Source: Jiangella alkaliphila
GTDB lineage: Bacteria > Actinomycetota > Actinomycetes > Jiangellales > Jiangellaceae
Assembly: GCF_900105925.1 (NCBI RefSeq)
Contig: NZ_LT629791.1
Coordinates: 1,302,001 to 1,366,000 of the forward strand
Reading direction: 5' to 3'
DNA: 64,000 nucleotides
The translations under genes and the position numbers were made by a program. Position 1 is the stretch's first letter; each line of letters starts with the position of its first letter. This document shows positions 1 to 8,398 of this stretch, one piece after another. The notes beneath the pieces are model-generated. The model had not been told where the DNA came from. It was given only the letters and a program-made list of their open reading frames with translations, and ran no database searches.

Positions 1-64
1 ATGCGAAGCGCGTGTGTCACCCGCTCGAATCGGCGGACGAACACCGGCGGAGGAACGCTCATGG

Positions 65-976
65 TCAGTCCAGTAGTGAGTCCAGCTCCAGCAGGAGCTC
101 GCTGCGGATACTCTCGGGCGTCAGCACGCGCACGCGCGGCCCGAGCTCGAAGACGCGGTTGCGGAACGCCGTCCGGTGCGTCACTCGGATGGTCAGCCTG
201 ACGACGTCGTCGTCGATCTCGTGGTACGACGGCGTGCCGAGCAGCGTCTCGACCTGGTGGCGGTGCGCCGGGGTCGTCTCGACCGTCACGTCGACGGGCT
301 CGTCGACCGCCCACAGGAGCGGATCGAGCTCGTCGCGGAACGGCTCGAACCGCGGGTCGGCGGTGCGTGGCAGGTCGACCCGCACGTCTGACATGCGGTC
401 GGTGACGAACCGTTTGTCCTGCTCGCTGCCGTCCTCGTGGCCGACCAGATGCCAACCCGACGTGCCCGGATAGACGAAGTGCGGGTGCACGACCCGCGCG
501 CGCCGCTTGTACACGAACCGCAGCCGGCAGCGCCGCTCCAGCGCGTACAGCACCTTGTCGAGAGCGTCGTCGTTGCGCTCGGCCTGCGGTGCGGTACGCA
601 GCTCCGGAATCGGCGCGTCGGTGCCCTCGATGCCGGCGCGCGCAGCGAATGCGGCGTCGCCGGCGATGAGCGCGGCCCGGGCCAGTTCGGTCTGTTGTTC
701 CGGCGTCAGGGTCAGCCGCAGCCGATTGTCACCTGCGAACGCCCGATAGACCGCTGTCTGACCGGGCGGCGCGGTGTTCCGGATGTCCCACCCGGCGCCG
801 TTGAGATCCTCGATCAGCCGTTTCAACTGCCGTACATGATGTTCTTCTCCCCCACCGAAGGCCGCGATCCGAAGTAATCGCGGCGTCGGGATCCCCTTCG
901 GCTCGGCCGCGACCAGCGCGACCAGCACCCGCGTCACCCTTTCCAAAGGACCGAGTTGATCCCGTCCACCCGCCAT
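65..976 (-). CDS. WYL-domain transcriptional regulator (WYL1)
   Basis: This is a 303-residue YafY/PafBC-like regulator. The first ~75 residues read as a winged-helix segment (LERVTRVLVALVAAEPKG onward, with a recognition-helix-like HVRQLKRLIEDL). They are followed by the WYL sensor domain (RRCRLRFVYKRRARVVHPHF, then GWHLVGHED) and a C-terminal WCX-like extension. WYL proteins are known ligand- or ssDNA-responsive regulators of DNA-damage and defence genes; the target here is unknown. I chose ATG 976 over an upstream ATG at 997 because GGAGGGG lies 5 bases before it. It is the full-length paralogue of the shortened protein at 5765-6562, sharing the GGRDQLGPLER start. It lies last in a minus-strand run behind the HelD-like gene, with a 200-base gap that could hold its own promoter. 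Confidence 0.8.
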   Translation of the reverse strand: MAGGRDQLGPLERVTRVLVALVAAEPKGIPTPRLLRIAAFGGGEEHHVRQLKRLIEDLNGAGWDIRNTAPPGQTAVYRAFAGDNRLRLTLTPEQQTELARAALIAGDAAFAARAGIEGTDAPIPELRTAPQAERNDDALDKVLYALERRCRLRFVYKRRARVVHPHFVYPGTSGWHLVGHEDGSEQDKRFVTDRMSDVRVDLPRTADPRFEPFRDELDPLLWAVDEPVDVTVETTPAHRHQVETLLGTPSYHEIDDDVVRLTIRVTHRTAFRNRVFELGPRVRVLTPESIRSELLLELDSLLD

Positions 977-1177
977 GGCGCCCCTCCACAGCAACATCGG
1001 ACGATCATGCTATGCCCGTGTCGTGAGAAAGGCCAGACTAGTTCGCCATTTCTCATTTTGGGGGAAATTCCAGGCGGGTAGATTGCGGCAAATACCCCTA
1101 GAACGCTTGGAATACGTTAGGCACTGGGTGTAGATAGTTTCACTAGGTGAACCAATTGCCGGATCGTGCCCGGGCGC
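977..1177. other. intergenic region between WYL1 and the helicase gene
   Basis: About 200 bases, clearly richer in A+T than the flanking genes. It contains a short imperfect inverted repeat (TTCAC-TAG-GTGAA near 1139-1151). The likely promoter of the WYL1 gene lies here on the minus strand. No reading frame with a convincing ribosome-binding site was found. Confidence 0.4.
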
Positions 1178-2995
1178 TCAGTCGTCGCGTTCGAGCGAGT
1201 CGCGGACGAGGCGGCGGATCAGGACCTCGACCAGCATGCGATCGTCGTCGCGAAGGAGCTTGAAGAGGTCGAAGAGGTCCTCGGTGCGGGCCGGGCGCGG
1301 ACGGTGCTCGACCTCGGGTTCGCGCGGCGGCGGCGCGGGCCGCTCCAGGTGCTCCATGCCGGCCGGCAGCGGCGCCGCGTGGAAGATCGCCAGCGACTGC
1401 GTGCACCGCGTCATCGCGACGTAGAGCAGTCGCCGGCCGAGCTCGGTCCCGTCGCCGATCTCGGCCGGCTCGATCAGCGCGATCGCGTCGAACTCGAGGC
1501 CGTTGGCGAGGTCGGCCGGCAGCAGCGTGACGGGCTGGGCGAGGTCGCCGTCGCGGCCGTCGCCGACCTTGACGCCGGCCGCCTGGCAGTACCGCAGCGT
1601 CTCGTCGTAGCGGGCCGCCGCGACCACCACGCCGACCTTGAACCCCGTCCCGGCCGCGGCCTCACCGGCGGACAGCGCGACCGCCGCCTCGTCGCCCGGG
1701 TCGACCCGGCGGACCAGCGGTATGCCGAGCCCGTCGCGCAGGGACCGCGCCAGGTCGAGCGTGCCGCCGTCGGGCAGCTGCCGTCGCGACAGCTCGACGA
1801 CCGGGCGCGGGACGCGGTAGCCGAGGCTCAGCGTGGCCTCGCGCGCCTCGGACCCGAAGTAGGCGGTCAGCTCGCTCCAGTCGTCGTGCTTGCCGGGGCC
1901 GGTCGAGCAGTCGAGGTCGCCGGCCAGCGTGACGTCGCGGCAGCGCCGGGCGATGGCGCGGGCCTGCATCGGCGAGAGGTTCTGCGCCTCGTCGACGACG
2001 GCGTGCCCGTAGTGCGGCGTAGCGCGGCCCAGCAGGTGCGCCAGCTCGTCGAGCAGCACGAGGTCGTCGACGGTCCACGGCTCGTTGTGGGCGGACGCGG
2101 CCGGCTCGCGGTACAGCACGTCGCGCTGGCCGGCCTTGAGGAGGTCGTCGGCCAGCTCCTCGAGCAGCGCCGGGTCGGCGTAGAGGTGGCGCAGCAGCTC
2201 TTCGGGCGAGCCCGGCTCGCCGGCGGACTCGACCAGCCGGCGTAGCACCATCGCCATGACGGCCGAGCCCTTGACCCGTGCCGCCTCGGGCCGGGTGTCG
2301 TGGCCGCGCCGGCGCGCCGGGCCGTCGTAGAGCGAGGCGATGTCGGTGGTGACGGCGTCGGCGCCCAGGCGCGGCAGCACGTCGGCGACGTAGTTGCGCA
2401 GCGTCGGCGTCGGGACGACGACCAGCAGCCCGGCGGCACGGACGGCGTCGTCGTTGGCGGCCAGCCAGGCGGCGCGGTGCAGCGCGGTGACCGTCTTGCC
2501 CGTGCCGGGGCCGCCCTGGATGACGAGGACGCCTTGGGCCGGGCGGCGGATGATGTCGAACTGCTCGGGCCGCAGCGTGGCGGTGGCCTCGGCCAGCGCG
2601 CCGGTGCGGAACTGCTCGAGCGCCGCGACGACGACCTTGCCGACGACGGGGCGGTGGTCGCGCCCGGTACTGACGTCGCCGGCGGCGCCGCCGGCGATCT
2701 CGTCGTGCACGGCGATGACCTGGCGGCCGCTGACGGTGACGACGCGCTTGAGCGTGACGTCGGTGGGTTCGGTGGCGCAGGCCTGGTAGAACGCGCCGGC
2801 CTCGGGCGAGTGCCACGCGACGACGACGGCGCCGCCGGACTCGTCGCGCACGTCGATGCGACCCACGTAGCGCGACCCGCCGGTATCGTCGACCCGGCCG
2901 AAGACCAGCGGCCGGTCCGACGCGTCGTCGCCGAGGAGGGCGTACGAGCGGTCGAGCTGCTGCTGCTCGTCGTCGAGAGCAGGGTGTGTCGTCAC
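1178..2995 (-). CDS. HelD-like superfamily 1 helicase, short N-terminal form
   Basis: This is a 605-residue SF1 (UvrD/HelD-type) ATPase. Walker A GGPGTGKT is at residues 161-168. Walker B VVDEAQNLS follows in the middle of the protein. The C-terminal VAMTRCTQSL is the UvrD motif VI region carrying the arginine finger. The first 100 residues match the HelD N-terminal fold (YVGRIDVRDE, FYQACATEPTDV). HelD proteins recycle stalled RNA polymerase through a long N-terminal coiled coil entering the secondary channel; here EQQQLDRSYALL runs almost directly into RPLVFGRVD, so most of that coiled coil is absent. A charged extension (LFDLFKLLRDDDRMLVEVL) closes the protein. The start is GTG 2995, behind an AAGGGA box. 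It could be a DNA helicase rather than a polymerase recycler. Confidence 0.75.
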   Translation of the reverse strand: MTTHPALDDEQQQLDRSYALLGDDASDRPLVFGRVDDTGGSRYVGRIDVRDESGGAVVVAWHSPEAGAFYQACATEPTDVTLKRVVTVSGRQVIAVHDEIAGGAAGDVSTGRDHRPVVGKVVVAALEQFRTGALAEATATLRPEQFDIIRRPAQGVLVIQGGPGTGKTVTALHRAAWLAANDDAVRAAGLLVVVPTPTLRNYVADVLPRLGADAVTTDIASLYDGPARRRGHDTRPEAARVKGSAVMAMVLRRLVESAGEPGSPEELLRHLYADPALLEELADDLLKAGQRDVLYREPAASAHNEPWTVDDLVLLDELAHLLGRATPHYGHAVVDEAQNLSPMQARAIARRCRDVTLAGDLDCSTGPGKHDDWSELTAYFGSEAREATLSLGYRVPRPVVELSRRQLPDGGTLDLARSLRDGLGIPLVRRVDPGDEAAVALSAGEAAAGTGFKVGVVVAAARYDETLRYCQAAGVKVGDGRDGDLAQPVTLLPADLANGLEFDAIALIEPAEIGDGTELGRRLLYVAMTRCTQSLAIFHAAPLPAGMEHLERPAPPPREPEVEHRPRPARTEDLFDLFKLLRDDDRMLVEVLIRRLVRDSLERDD

Positions 2996-3151
2996 GTCTG
3001 TCCCTTCCTCACCAGGGTGTGCCGGGTTCGACGTCGACAGCTGCGACCTACCCCGCGGAACCTCCCGCGCCGTTGCGGTATTTGACCATGATTGCGCAGA
3101 TCCCCGCGCGGGTCAGGCGAACGACAGGAAAGATGCCTTCCAGTGACATTG

Positions 3152-3919
3152 TCAGGCTGACGGAGTCGATCCGCCGTCGTGTCGTTCGAGCACGAACACG
3201 ACCCGCTCCGCGTCGGCGTCGCGCCCCTCGAGCCGCAGCTCGACGGCCCATCGGTGCACCGTGTCGACGTAGGCGCGGTAGCGGGCCGCCCGGTGGCGTG
3301 AGCTGGCCAGCCGGGCCGTGCCGCCGATCAGGAGGGTGCGGTTGAGCGTCGCGTAGACCCGGTCGTCGAGCACCAGCGGCTGCCAGCTGCGTCCGTCGAC
3401 CCGTCCGGCGGCGGCCCACCAGCGGCTGGCCGGCGACTGCCCGACGCCGCGCAGCGACCACGCCCGGTGGTTCTCCTCGAGCGCGCCGTCGTGCAGGGTC
3501 TCGGCCGAGCGGAGCCGGCGGACGGAGTCGCTGAGGACCCGGTGCGCGCGGTCGGGGTCCTCGAGCGCACGCGCCGTCGCCCGCAGCGTCGGGTTGACGG
3601 CGCCCGCCGACGCCCATGCCATGGTCAGCACGAACGTCTGCAACACCTCGCGCTGGTTGCCGATGTCCATCGCCCGGCACGCCGCCAGGACACCGGCGAA
3701 CGTCACCGTGCGGTCCTTCGCCTTCGACCCGTCCAGCGGCGTCGTGTAGGTGCGGTTGCGCAGCAGAGCGGTGACGTCGAGCTGCGGCTGGACGTGGTAC
3801 AGCACCGCGGTCCAGTTCGGCGGCCGGTACCGGACCGGCCGCGGCTGGGCGTCGCGGTACTTGTCGATGAGTGCCGGCAATGCGGCGGGCAGTCCCGTGC
3901 CGCTGATCGTCCGCACCAT
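3152..3919 (-). CDS. OGG-fold DNA glycosylase-like protein, paralogue 1
   Basis: A 255-residue protein that resembles the actinobacterial '8-oxoguanine DNA glycosylase OGG fold' family. A helix-hairpin-helix-like GVGQSPASRWWAAAGR sits at residues 158-173 and is followed by the Asp-bearing strand PLVLDDRVYATLN (D185/D186). The C-terminal part (YRAYVDTVHRWAVEL, then VVFVLERH) is a common tail of that family. Known OGG enzymes use a Lys in the hairpin and an Asp for base excision; the Lys-equivalent position here is Arg166, whereas paralogue 2 has Lys171. Activity is therefore doubtful. It follows paralogue 2 by 72 bases on the same strand. The family assignment is from memory of motif patterns, not a search. 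Confidence 0.5.
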   Translation of the reverse strand: MVRTISGTGLPAALPALIDKYRDAQPRPVRYRPPNWTAVLYHVQPQLDVTALLRNRTYTTPLDGSKAKDRTVTFAGVLAACRAMDIGNQREVLQTFVLTMAWASAGAVNPTLRATARALEDPDRAHRVLSDSVRRLRSAETLHDGALEENHRAWSLRGVGQSPASRWWAAAGRVDGRSWQPLVLDDRVYATLNRTLLIGGTARLASSRHRAARYRAYVDTVHRWAVELRLEGRDADAERVVFVLERHDGGSTPSA

Positions 3920-3991
3920 GGGCCACCCCCGTGGGCCGCTGATGTCTTCGAAAGCGACATTACGCCCATGGGCGGACTATTGCTCAGTGGT

Positions 3992-4774
3992 TTATCGACT
4001 GAATGGCGCACCTCCATTGTGGTGGAACAGCACGAACGCGATCCGCTCGGCATCGACGTCGAGCCCGGCCAGCTGCAGTTCGACCGCCCAGCGGTGGACG
4101 GTCTCGACGTAAGCGCGATAGCGGTCGGCGCGGCGCCGCGAGCCGGCCAGCCGCGCCGTGCCGCCGATCTTCAGGGTGTCGTTGAGGGTGGCGTACCCGC
4201 GGTCGTCCAGGATCAGCGGCTGCCAGTCGCGGCCCTCGACCCGGCCGGCCAACGCCCACCACTTGCTGGCGTAGGACTGCCCGACGCCCGGCAGCGACCA
4301 CCACCGGTGCACCTGTTCCAACGCGCCGTCGTGCATGGAGCCGGCGTGCCGCAGCGCCTTCGCGGCGTCGCTGAGCACGCGGAACGCCCGGGCCGGATCG
4401 AGGACGGCCGTCGCGGTGTTGGCCTGATAACGGCCGCCGGTCAGCCCCGCCGCCCACGCCATGGCCAGCACGAACGTCTGCAGGATCTCCCTGGTGTCGT
4501 CGACGTTCATGGCGGCGCAGGCCGCGCGCACGCCGCCGCGGCTGACGGTGCGATCGTGCGTCTTCGACCCCGGGACGGCACGGGTGAACCGCCGGCCCGT
4601 CAGCAGCGTCGTGACCTCGAGCGACTCGGGCACCCGAATGAGCGCGTTCTGCCAGGTGCTCGGCCTGAGGCGTGCGGGCTGTTCGCGCACGTCGGCGTAG
4701 CGGTCCAGCAGATCGCGCAGCACCGGCGGCGGCGACGAGCTCATGGAGATCACGCTACGCGGCGGCACCGACAT
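3992..4774 (-). CDS. OGG-fold DNA glycosylase-like protein, paralogue 2
   Basis: A 260-residue protein clearly homologous to its downstream neighbour along its whole length (WQNAL/WTAVL; GALEQVHRWWSL/GALEENHRAWSL; GGTARLA; YRAYVETVHRWAVEL). GVGQSYASKWWALAGR at residues 163-178 and PLILDDRGYATLN (D190/D191) form the hairpin and acid pair of the OGG fold, and Lys171 is retained. Start 4774 lies 7 bases after the stop of the WYL gene at 4782, suggesting reinitiation; ATG 4744 is an alternative start. The tandem pair probably arose by local duplication. Substrate and role are unknown; the surrounding WYL proteins and helicase suggest a DNA repair or DNA-modification role. Confidence 0.5.
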   Translation of the reverse strand: MSVPPRSVISMSSSPPPVLRDLLDRYADVREQPARLRPSTWQNALIRVPESLEVTTLLTGRRFTRAVPGSKTHDRTVSRGGVRAACAAMNVDDTREILQTFVLAMAWAAGLTGGRYQANTATAVLDPARAFRVLSDAAKALRHAGSMHDGALEQVHRWWSLPGVGQSYASKWWALAGRVEGRDWQPLILDDRGYATLNDTLKIGGTARLAGSRRRADRYRAYVETVHRWAVELQLAGLDVDAERIAFVLFHHNGGAPFSR

Positions 4775-4781
4775 GATCGGC

Positions 4782-5768
4782 TCAGCCGGTGTAGTGGTCC
4801 AGCAGGTCGCGGGCGAGCGTGGTGCCGGCGTCGCGGAGGGGTGTCGGGGTGTTGACCCAGGTGTCGGGCCCGGCGACCAGGAGCAGCAGCCCCAGCCGCT
4901 GCTCCACCGGGGGCAGCAGGTGCGCCCGCAACCGGATCATGTCCTCGTCCTCGCCGAGCACCTCGATGGACTCCGCGAAGCGTTCGATCACCCAGCGGCT
5001 GCTCTGGGGTGCGACCAGGTCGACCATGGTCGTGCGGCGGTTGGCGGCGATCCGGGCGTCGGCGTCGGCCGGTCGCTCGAACGTCGACGGCAGGACGACG
5101 GCGTCGCGGACGCCCGACAGGAGGAAGCTGCCGACCCGGCCGCCGAAGGCGTCGTCCTCGACGAACCCCGCGTCGAGCTCCCAGCCGCGACGGGTCTTGA
5201 CCAGCCGATAGGGCTCGACGACGTGGGTGCGGACGCCGGGCTGCCAGGCGCGGGCGTACGTCAGCTCGACCCGGCGGGGCGACCGCAGCGCCTCGCCGAT
5301 CGACGCGGCGAGGCCGGCCAGCCAGGTGGACCGCGCGGTGCCGAGACCTGCCAGCACGGTCGCTGTCAGCGCCTGCAGCGCGCTCTCGAGCGCGGCGTTC
5401 GCCGGCTCCACGGCGAGGAGGTCGTGCCCGGCCCGGTAGATGCGGGCCAGCTCGCCGACGGTGACGTAGTCGGCGCCGACCTCCTCGGTGGGCCGCGGCG
5501 ACGTGGACACGAACTCGGCCTCGGCCGGCTCGACGTCGACCCCGTCCTCGTCGTGGAAGCGGATCGTCGTCTGACGGATCGCGTTCGGGCTGAACGCCGG
5601 GTCGACGTCCGCGCGGAAGTAGGCGCGCAGTTCGGCCCGCAGCGTCGCGGCGTCGGTGCTCACCCGCTCGGCGAGGACCGCGATGGACAGGCCGCCGGCG
5701 TGCAGCGCCAGCTCGTTGAGCGCCCGGGTCACCCGGTCGAAGCGGCGGACGTACTGCGGTGTGCTCAT
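4782..5768 (-). CDS. WYL-domain regulator (PafC-like, WYL2)
   Basis: A 328-residue protein in the PafC style. An N-terminal winged-helix segment (FDRVTRALNELALHAGG, then LAERVSTDAATLRAEL) is followed by the WYL domain (RRVELTYARAWQPGVRTHVVEP, then GWELDAGFVEDD) and a WCX-like C-terminus ending in DLLDHYTG. Its ATG overlaps the stop of the upstream WYL gene by four bases (ATGA), so the two are translationally coupled, as in PafB-PafC pairs. In mycobacteria PafBC activates DNA-damage genes; whether this pair is orthologous cannot be decided, because proteasome genes are not in view. It probably forms a heteromer with WYL3. Confidence 0.75.
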   Translation of the reverse strand: MSTPQYVRRFDRVTRALNELALHAGGLSIAVLAERVSTDAATLRAELRAYFRADVDPAFSPNAIRQTTIRFHDEDGVDVEPAEAEFVSTSPRPTEEVGADYVTVGELARIYRAGHDLLAVEPANAALESALQALTATVLAGLGTARSTWLAGLAASIGEALRSPRRVELTYARAWQPGVRTHVVEPYRLVKTRRGWELDAGFVEDDAFGGRVGSFLLSGVRDAVVLPSTFERPADADARIAANRRTTMVDLVAPQSSRWVIERFAESIEVLGEDEDMIRLRAHLLPPVEQRLGLLLLVAGPDTWVNTPTPLRDAGTTLARDLLDHYTG

Positions 5769-6562
5769 TCCGGGCCTGATTCTTTTCCCTTGTGGGACTC
5801 ATCGCCACCCGGGGACCTGCGGTCGGCACTGGGTCCGCCCAGCGGGCTCACGAACCGGCGCAGGTCGGCGATGATCTCGTCGACGACCTCCGGCGGCGCG
5901 ACGACGCGGGCGCGGCGGCCGAGCTCGTAGAGGCGGGCCCGGAACGCCGCCCGGTGTGTCATCGGCACGGTCAGGCGCACGACCTCCCCGTCGGCCTCGC
6001 GCGTCGACGGCTCGCCCAGCATGGCCGTCACCTGCCGCTCGTGCTCGGCCGACGTCTCGACGACGACGTCCACGCGCGGGTCGCGCTTCCACGTGATGGG
6101 GTTCAGCTCGTCGGCGGTCACCTCACGAAGCGGTCCGGCGGTGCCGGGCGGGTCGAGTGCCACGTCGGACATCCGGTGGGTGACGAACCACTTCATTTCG
6201 GGCGAGTCGATCTCCGGGCCGTCGATCTCGTGGCCGTACAGGTACCACCCGGACGCGCCCGGGCGCACGAGCTGCGGGCGCACGACCCGCGGCCGGCTCT
6301 TGTAGGTGAAGCGGATGAGGCAGCGCTGCTCGACGGCGTACGCGGCCTCCGTGAGTGGATCGGGCGCCGTCCGCAGCGGTTCGCCCGAACGGACCAGGTC
6401 CTCGTCGGCGGGCGCGGGAACGTCACCGAGCCGCTCGCGGAACCCGGGGTCGCCCGCGACCAGCGCGGCCCGCACCAGCTCGACCTGTTGCTCAGGCGTG
6501 AGCTCGACCCGCAGCCGGGTGAGTCGCTCCAGCGGCCCGAGCTGGTCACGTCCTCCAGGCAT
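5765..6562 (-). CDS. WYL-domain protein lacking its winged-helix domain (WYL3)
   Basis: A 265-residue WYL protein. Aligned by eye with WYL1 it starts the same way (GGRDQLGPLER-TR). It then jumps straight to the equivalent of WYL1 residue ~87 (LTPEQQ-ELVRAALVAGD), so about 69 residues containing the helix-turn-helix are missing in frame. The WYL domain (RCLIRFTYKSRPRVVRPQL, then GWYLYGHE) and C-terminal domain are intact. ATG 6562 is preferred because GAAGG lies six bases upstream; ATG 6568 is possible. It is first in the minus-strand operon and overlaps WYL2. It may serve as a sensor subunit relying on WYL2 for DNA binding, or be a decaying gene. Confidence 0.75.
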   Translation of the reverse strand: MPGGRDQLGPLERLTRLRVELTPEQQVELVRAALVAGDPGFRERLGDVPAPADEDLVRSGEPLRTAPDPLTEAAYAVEQRCLIRFTYKSRPRVVRPQLVRPGASGWYLYGHEIDGPEIDSPEMKWFVTHRMSDVALDPPGTAGPLREVTADELNPITWKRDPRVDVVVETSAEHERQVTAMLGEPSTREADGEVVRLTVPMTHRAAFRARLYELGRRARVVAPPEVVDEIIADLRRFVSPLGGPSADRRSPGGDESHKGKESGPE

Positions 6563-6688
6563 GCGCATCCTTCGCCGACGACAGGTCGCCGCACACCCTA
6601 GATGCCGCCCCGGACGCAACCGCGGGAAATCCGTTGGAGTCCGGCCGGTGGCCGCCCGTATCGTCGAGGGATGGGAGGTAGCCCCGCA

Positions 6689-8015
6689 ATGACCAGCGCC
6701 TTCACGGTGGTGGACGCCGAGCAGGAGCTTGCGCGCGTGGATGACGTGGCGCGGCGGATGCCGGTCGGCATCCGCGACACGTTGTCGTGGCTGGCGCACG
6801 TGCTGGATGAGACGCTGCCGCTGCGGACGGCCGAGGACCACGACGAGTTCGCGCGGCGGCACCTGGGCGACGCCGCGGGGGTGGTCGCGGTGCGCGAGCG
6901 GCTCGGGCCGTTCACGGCGCCGCTGGTGGCCCGGGTGCTGGCCGAGGACATGCGCGCGCACGCGCCGTCCGACCTCGCCGGGCTGGAGAGCGACGAGAGC
7001 CCGCGATGGGACCGCCTCCAACTCGGCGACGCGGTCGAGACGGTGCCGACGTCGCTGGTGGCGGCGTTCTCGCCGGGCACGCTGAGCACCGCCCCGCTGG
7101 CGGTCGCGATCGACGCGCGCTGGGCGGACAAGGAGTTGATCGTCCACGCCCGTGCGGCCGACGTCGACGCCGCGGAGCGGTATCTGCAGGACGTCGTCGC
7201 GCGGGCTCGAGGCCCGCGGAACTACTTCAAGGGCCGCTGCCTGCACATCCGCACCCTGCGCAACGGGTTCGAGGTCGTGCCGGTCCCGGTGCCCGACGAC
7301 TCGCGCGACAGGGTCATCGTGCCGGCCACGGTCTGGGCCGACCTCGACCTCAACGTCGCCGGGCTGTTCCGCCGCCGCGACCTGCTGGCACGGCTCGGCC
7401 TGGGCACCAACCGCGGGCTGCTGCTGCACGGCCCGCCGGGCACCGGCAAGTCGGCGCTGTGCCGGGTACTCGCCGCCGAGCTGGCCGGCGACGTGACGGT
7501 CGTGTTCTGCGACGCGCAGCATCGCCGACGCCATCGAGGCGGTGTACGAGGAGCTGACGAGGCTCTCGCCGGCGCTGGTCGTCCTCGAGGACCTCGACCT
7601 CGTCATCGGGTGCCGCCGGCACGGCAACGACCTCGGGTTGCACGGGTTCCTCGCCGCGCTGGACGGCGCCATGAGCCGGCATCAGGGCGTCGTCACGGTC
7701 GCCACGACCAACGATCCGCGGGTGCTCGACGACGCCGCGGTGCGGGCCGCGCGGTTCGACCGGACGGTCGAGGTGCCGCTGCCCGACGGCGCCCAGCGGC
7801 GGGCCATCCTGCGCCGCAACCTGGGGCCGCTGGCCGCCGCGGTCGAGATCGAGGCGATCGCCGACGGCAGCGACGGCGCGTCGGGCGCCGACCTGCGCGA
7901 GCTGGTCCGCCGCTCCGTCCTCGCCGACGGCGACGAGGTGACGACGGCGACGCTCGAGCGCTTCGCGGGCGACGGCGCCTGGTCGCCCGCGACCGGAGCC
8001 GGCCTGTACGTCTGA
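6689..8015 (+). pseudogene. AAA+ ATPase gene interrupted by a frameshift
   Basis: The first frame starts at ATG 6689 behind GGGAGG. It encodes ~275 residues: an unrecognised N-terminal part and an AAA+ core with Walker A HGPPGTGKS (about 7430-7456). It continues to VVFCDA near 7516. The homologous reading then resumes one base out of register from about 7519 (SIADAIEAVYEEL). That frame carries Walker B LVVLEDLDLV, sensor 1 VTVATTNDPRVLD, arginine-finger region AARFDR and a C-terminal lid, ending at 8015. A +1 insertion (or -2 deletion) near 7517-7521 joins both halves. The protein would be a ~440-residue classical AAA (FtsH/Cdc48/spastin-like clade). It is divergent from the WYL operon. Sequencing error or programmed frameshifting cannot be excluded. 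Confidence 0.75.
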
Positions 8016-8398
8016 CTCGGGCCGAACCGTCGCCGGCCCGTCCTGCACCGGCTGACGCCCGCCAGACGGGCCGGTACCCGCGAAACCGGCGCGTACGGGC
8101 CGGATGAGGCTGTCATCCGCCGGTTCCGCGACCATCCGCCGGATCCCCAGGCATCAGCGCTGCCGCCGGCCAGGAGCCGGCTGAACCTGCCCGCCCCACT
8201 CGGCCGCCGTCTACAATATCCACCGGACGTACGACCCCCGCCGCAACGATGCGGCTGGACTCCGGCCGACCTGCCCGCACCCCCAAAGACCGAGCAGGTC
8301 GACCAGAGCGAGAGGACGGTACGACACACCCCGGACAGAACGAGCGCCACGGCCCCGCGTGATCGGGCCAGGGAGGCTGCCGCAGTGCAGGACCGGCG
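8016..8398. other. 383-base region without a recognisable gene
   Basis: GC-rich spacer between the broken AAA ATPase gene and the MFS gene. A TACAAT at about 8212-8217 on the plus strand could be a -10 element for the downstream transporters. Reading frames here lack ribosome-binding sites and recognisable protein motifs. I see no structured RNA signature. Confidence 0.35.
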
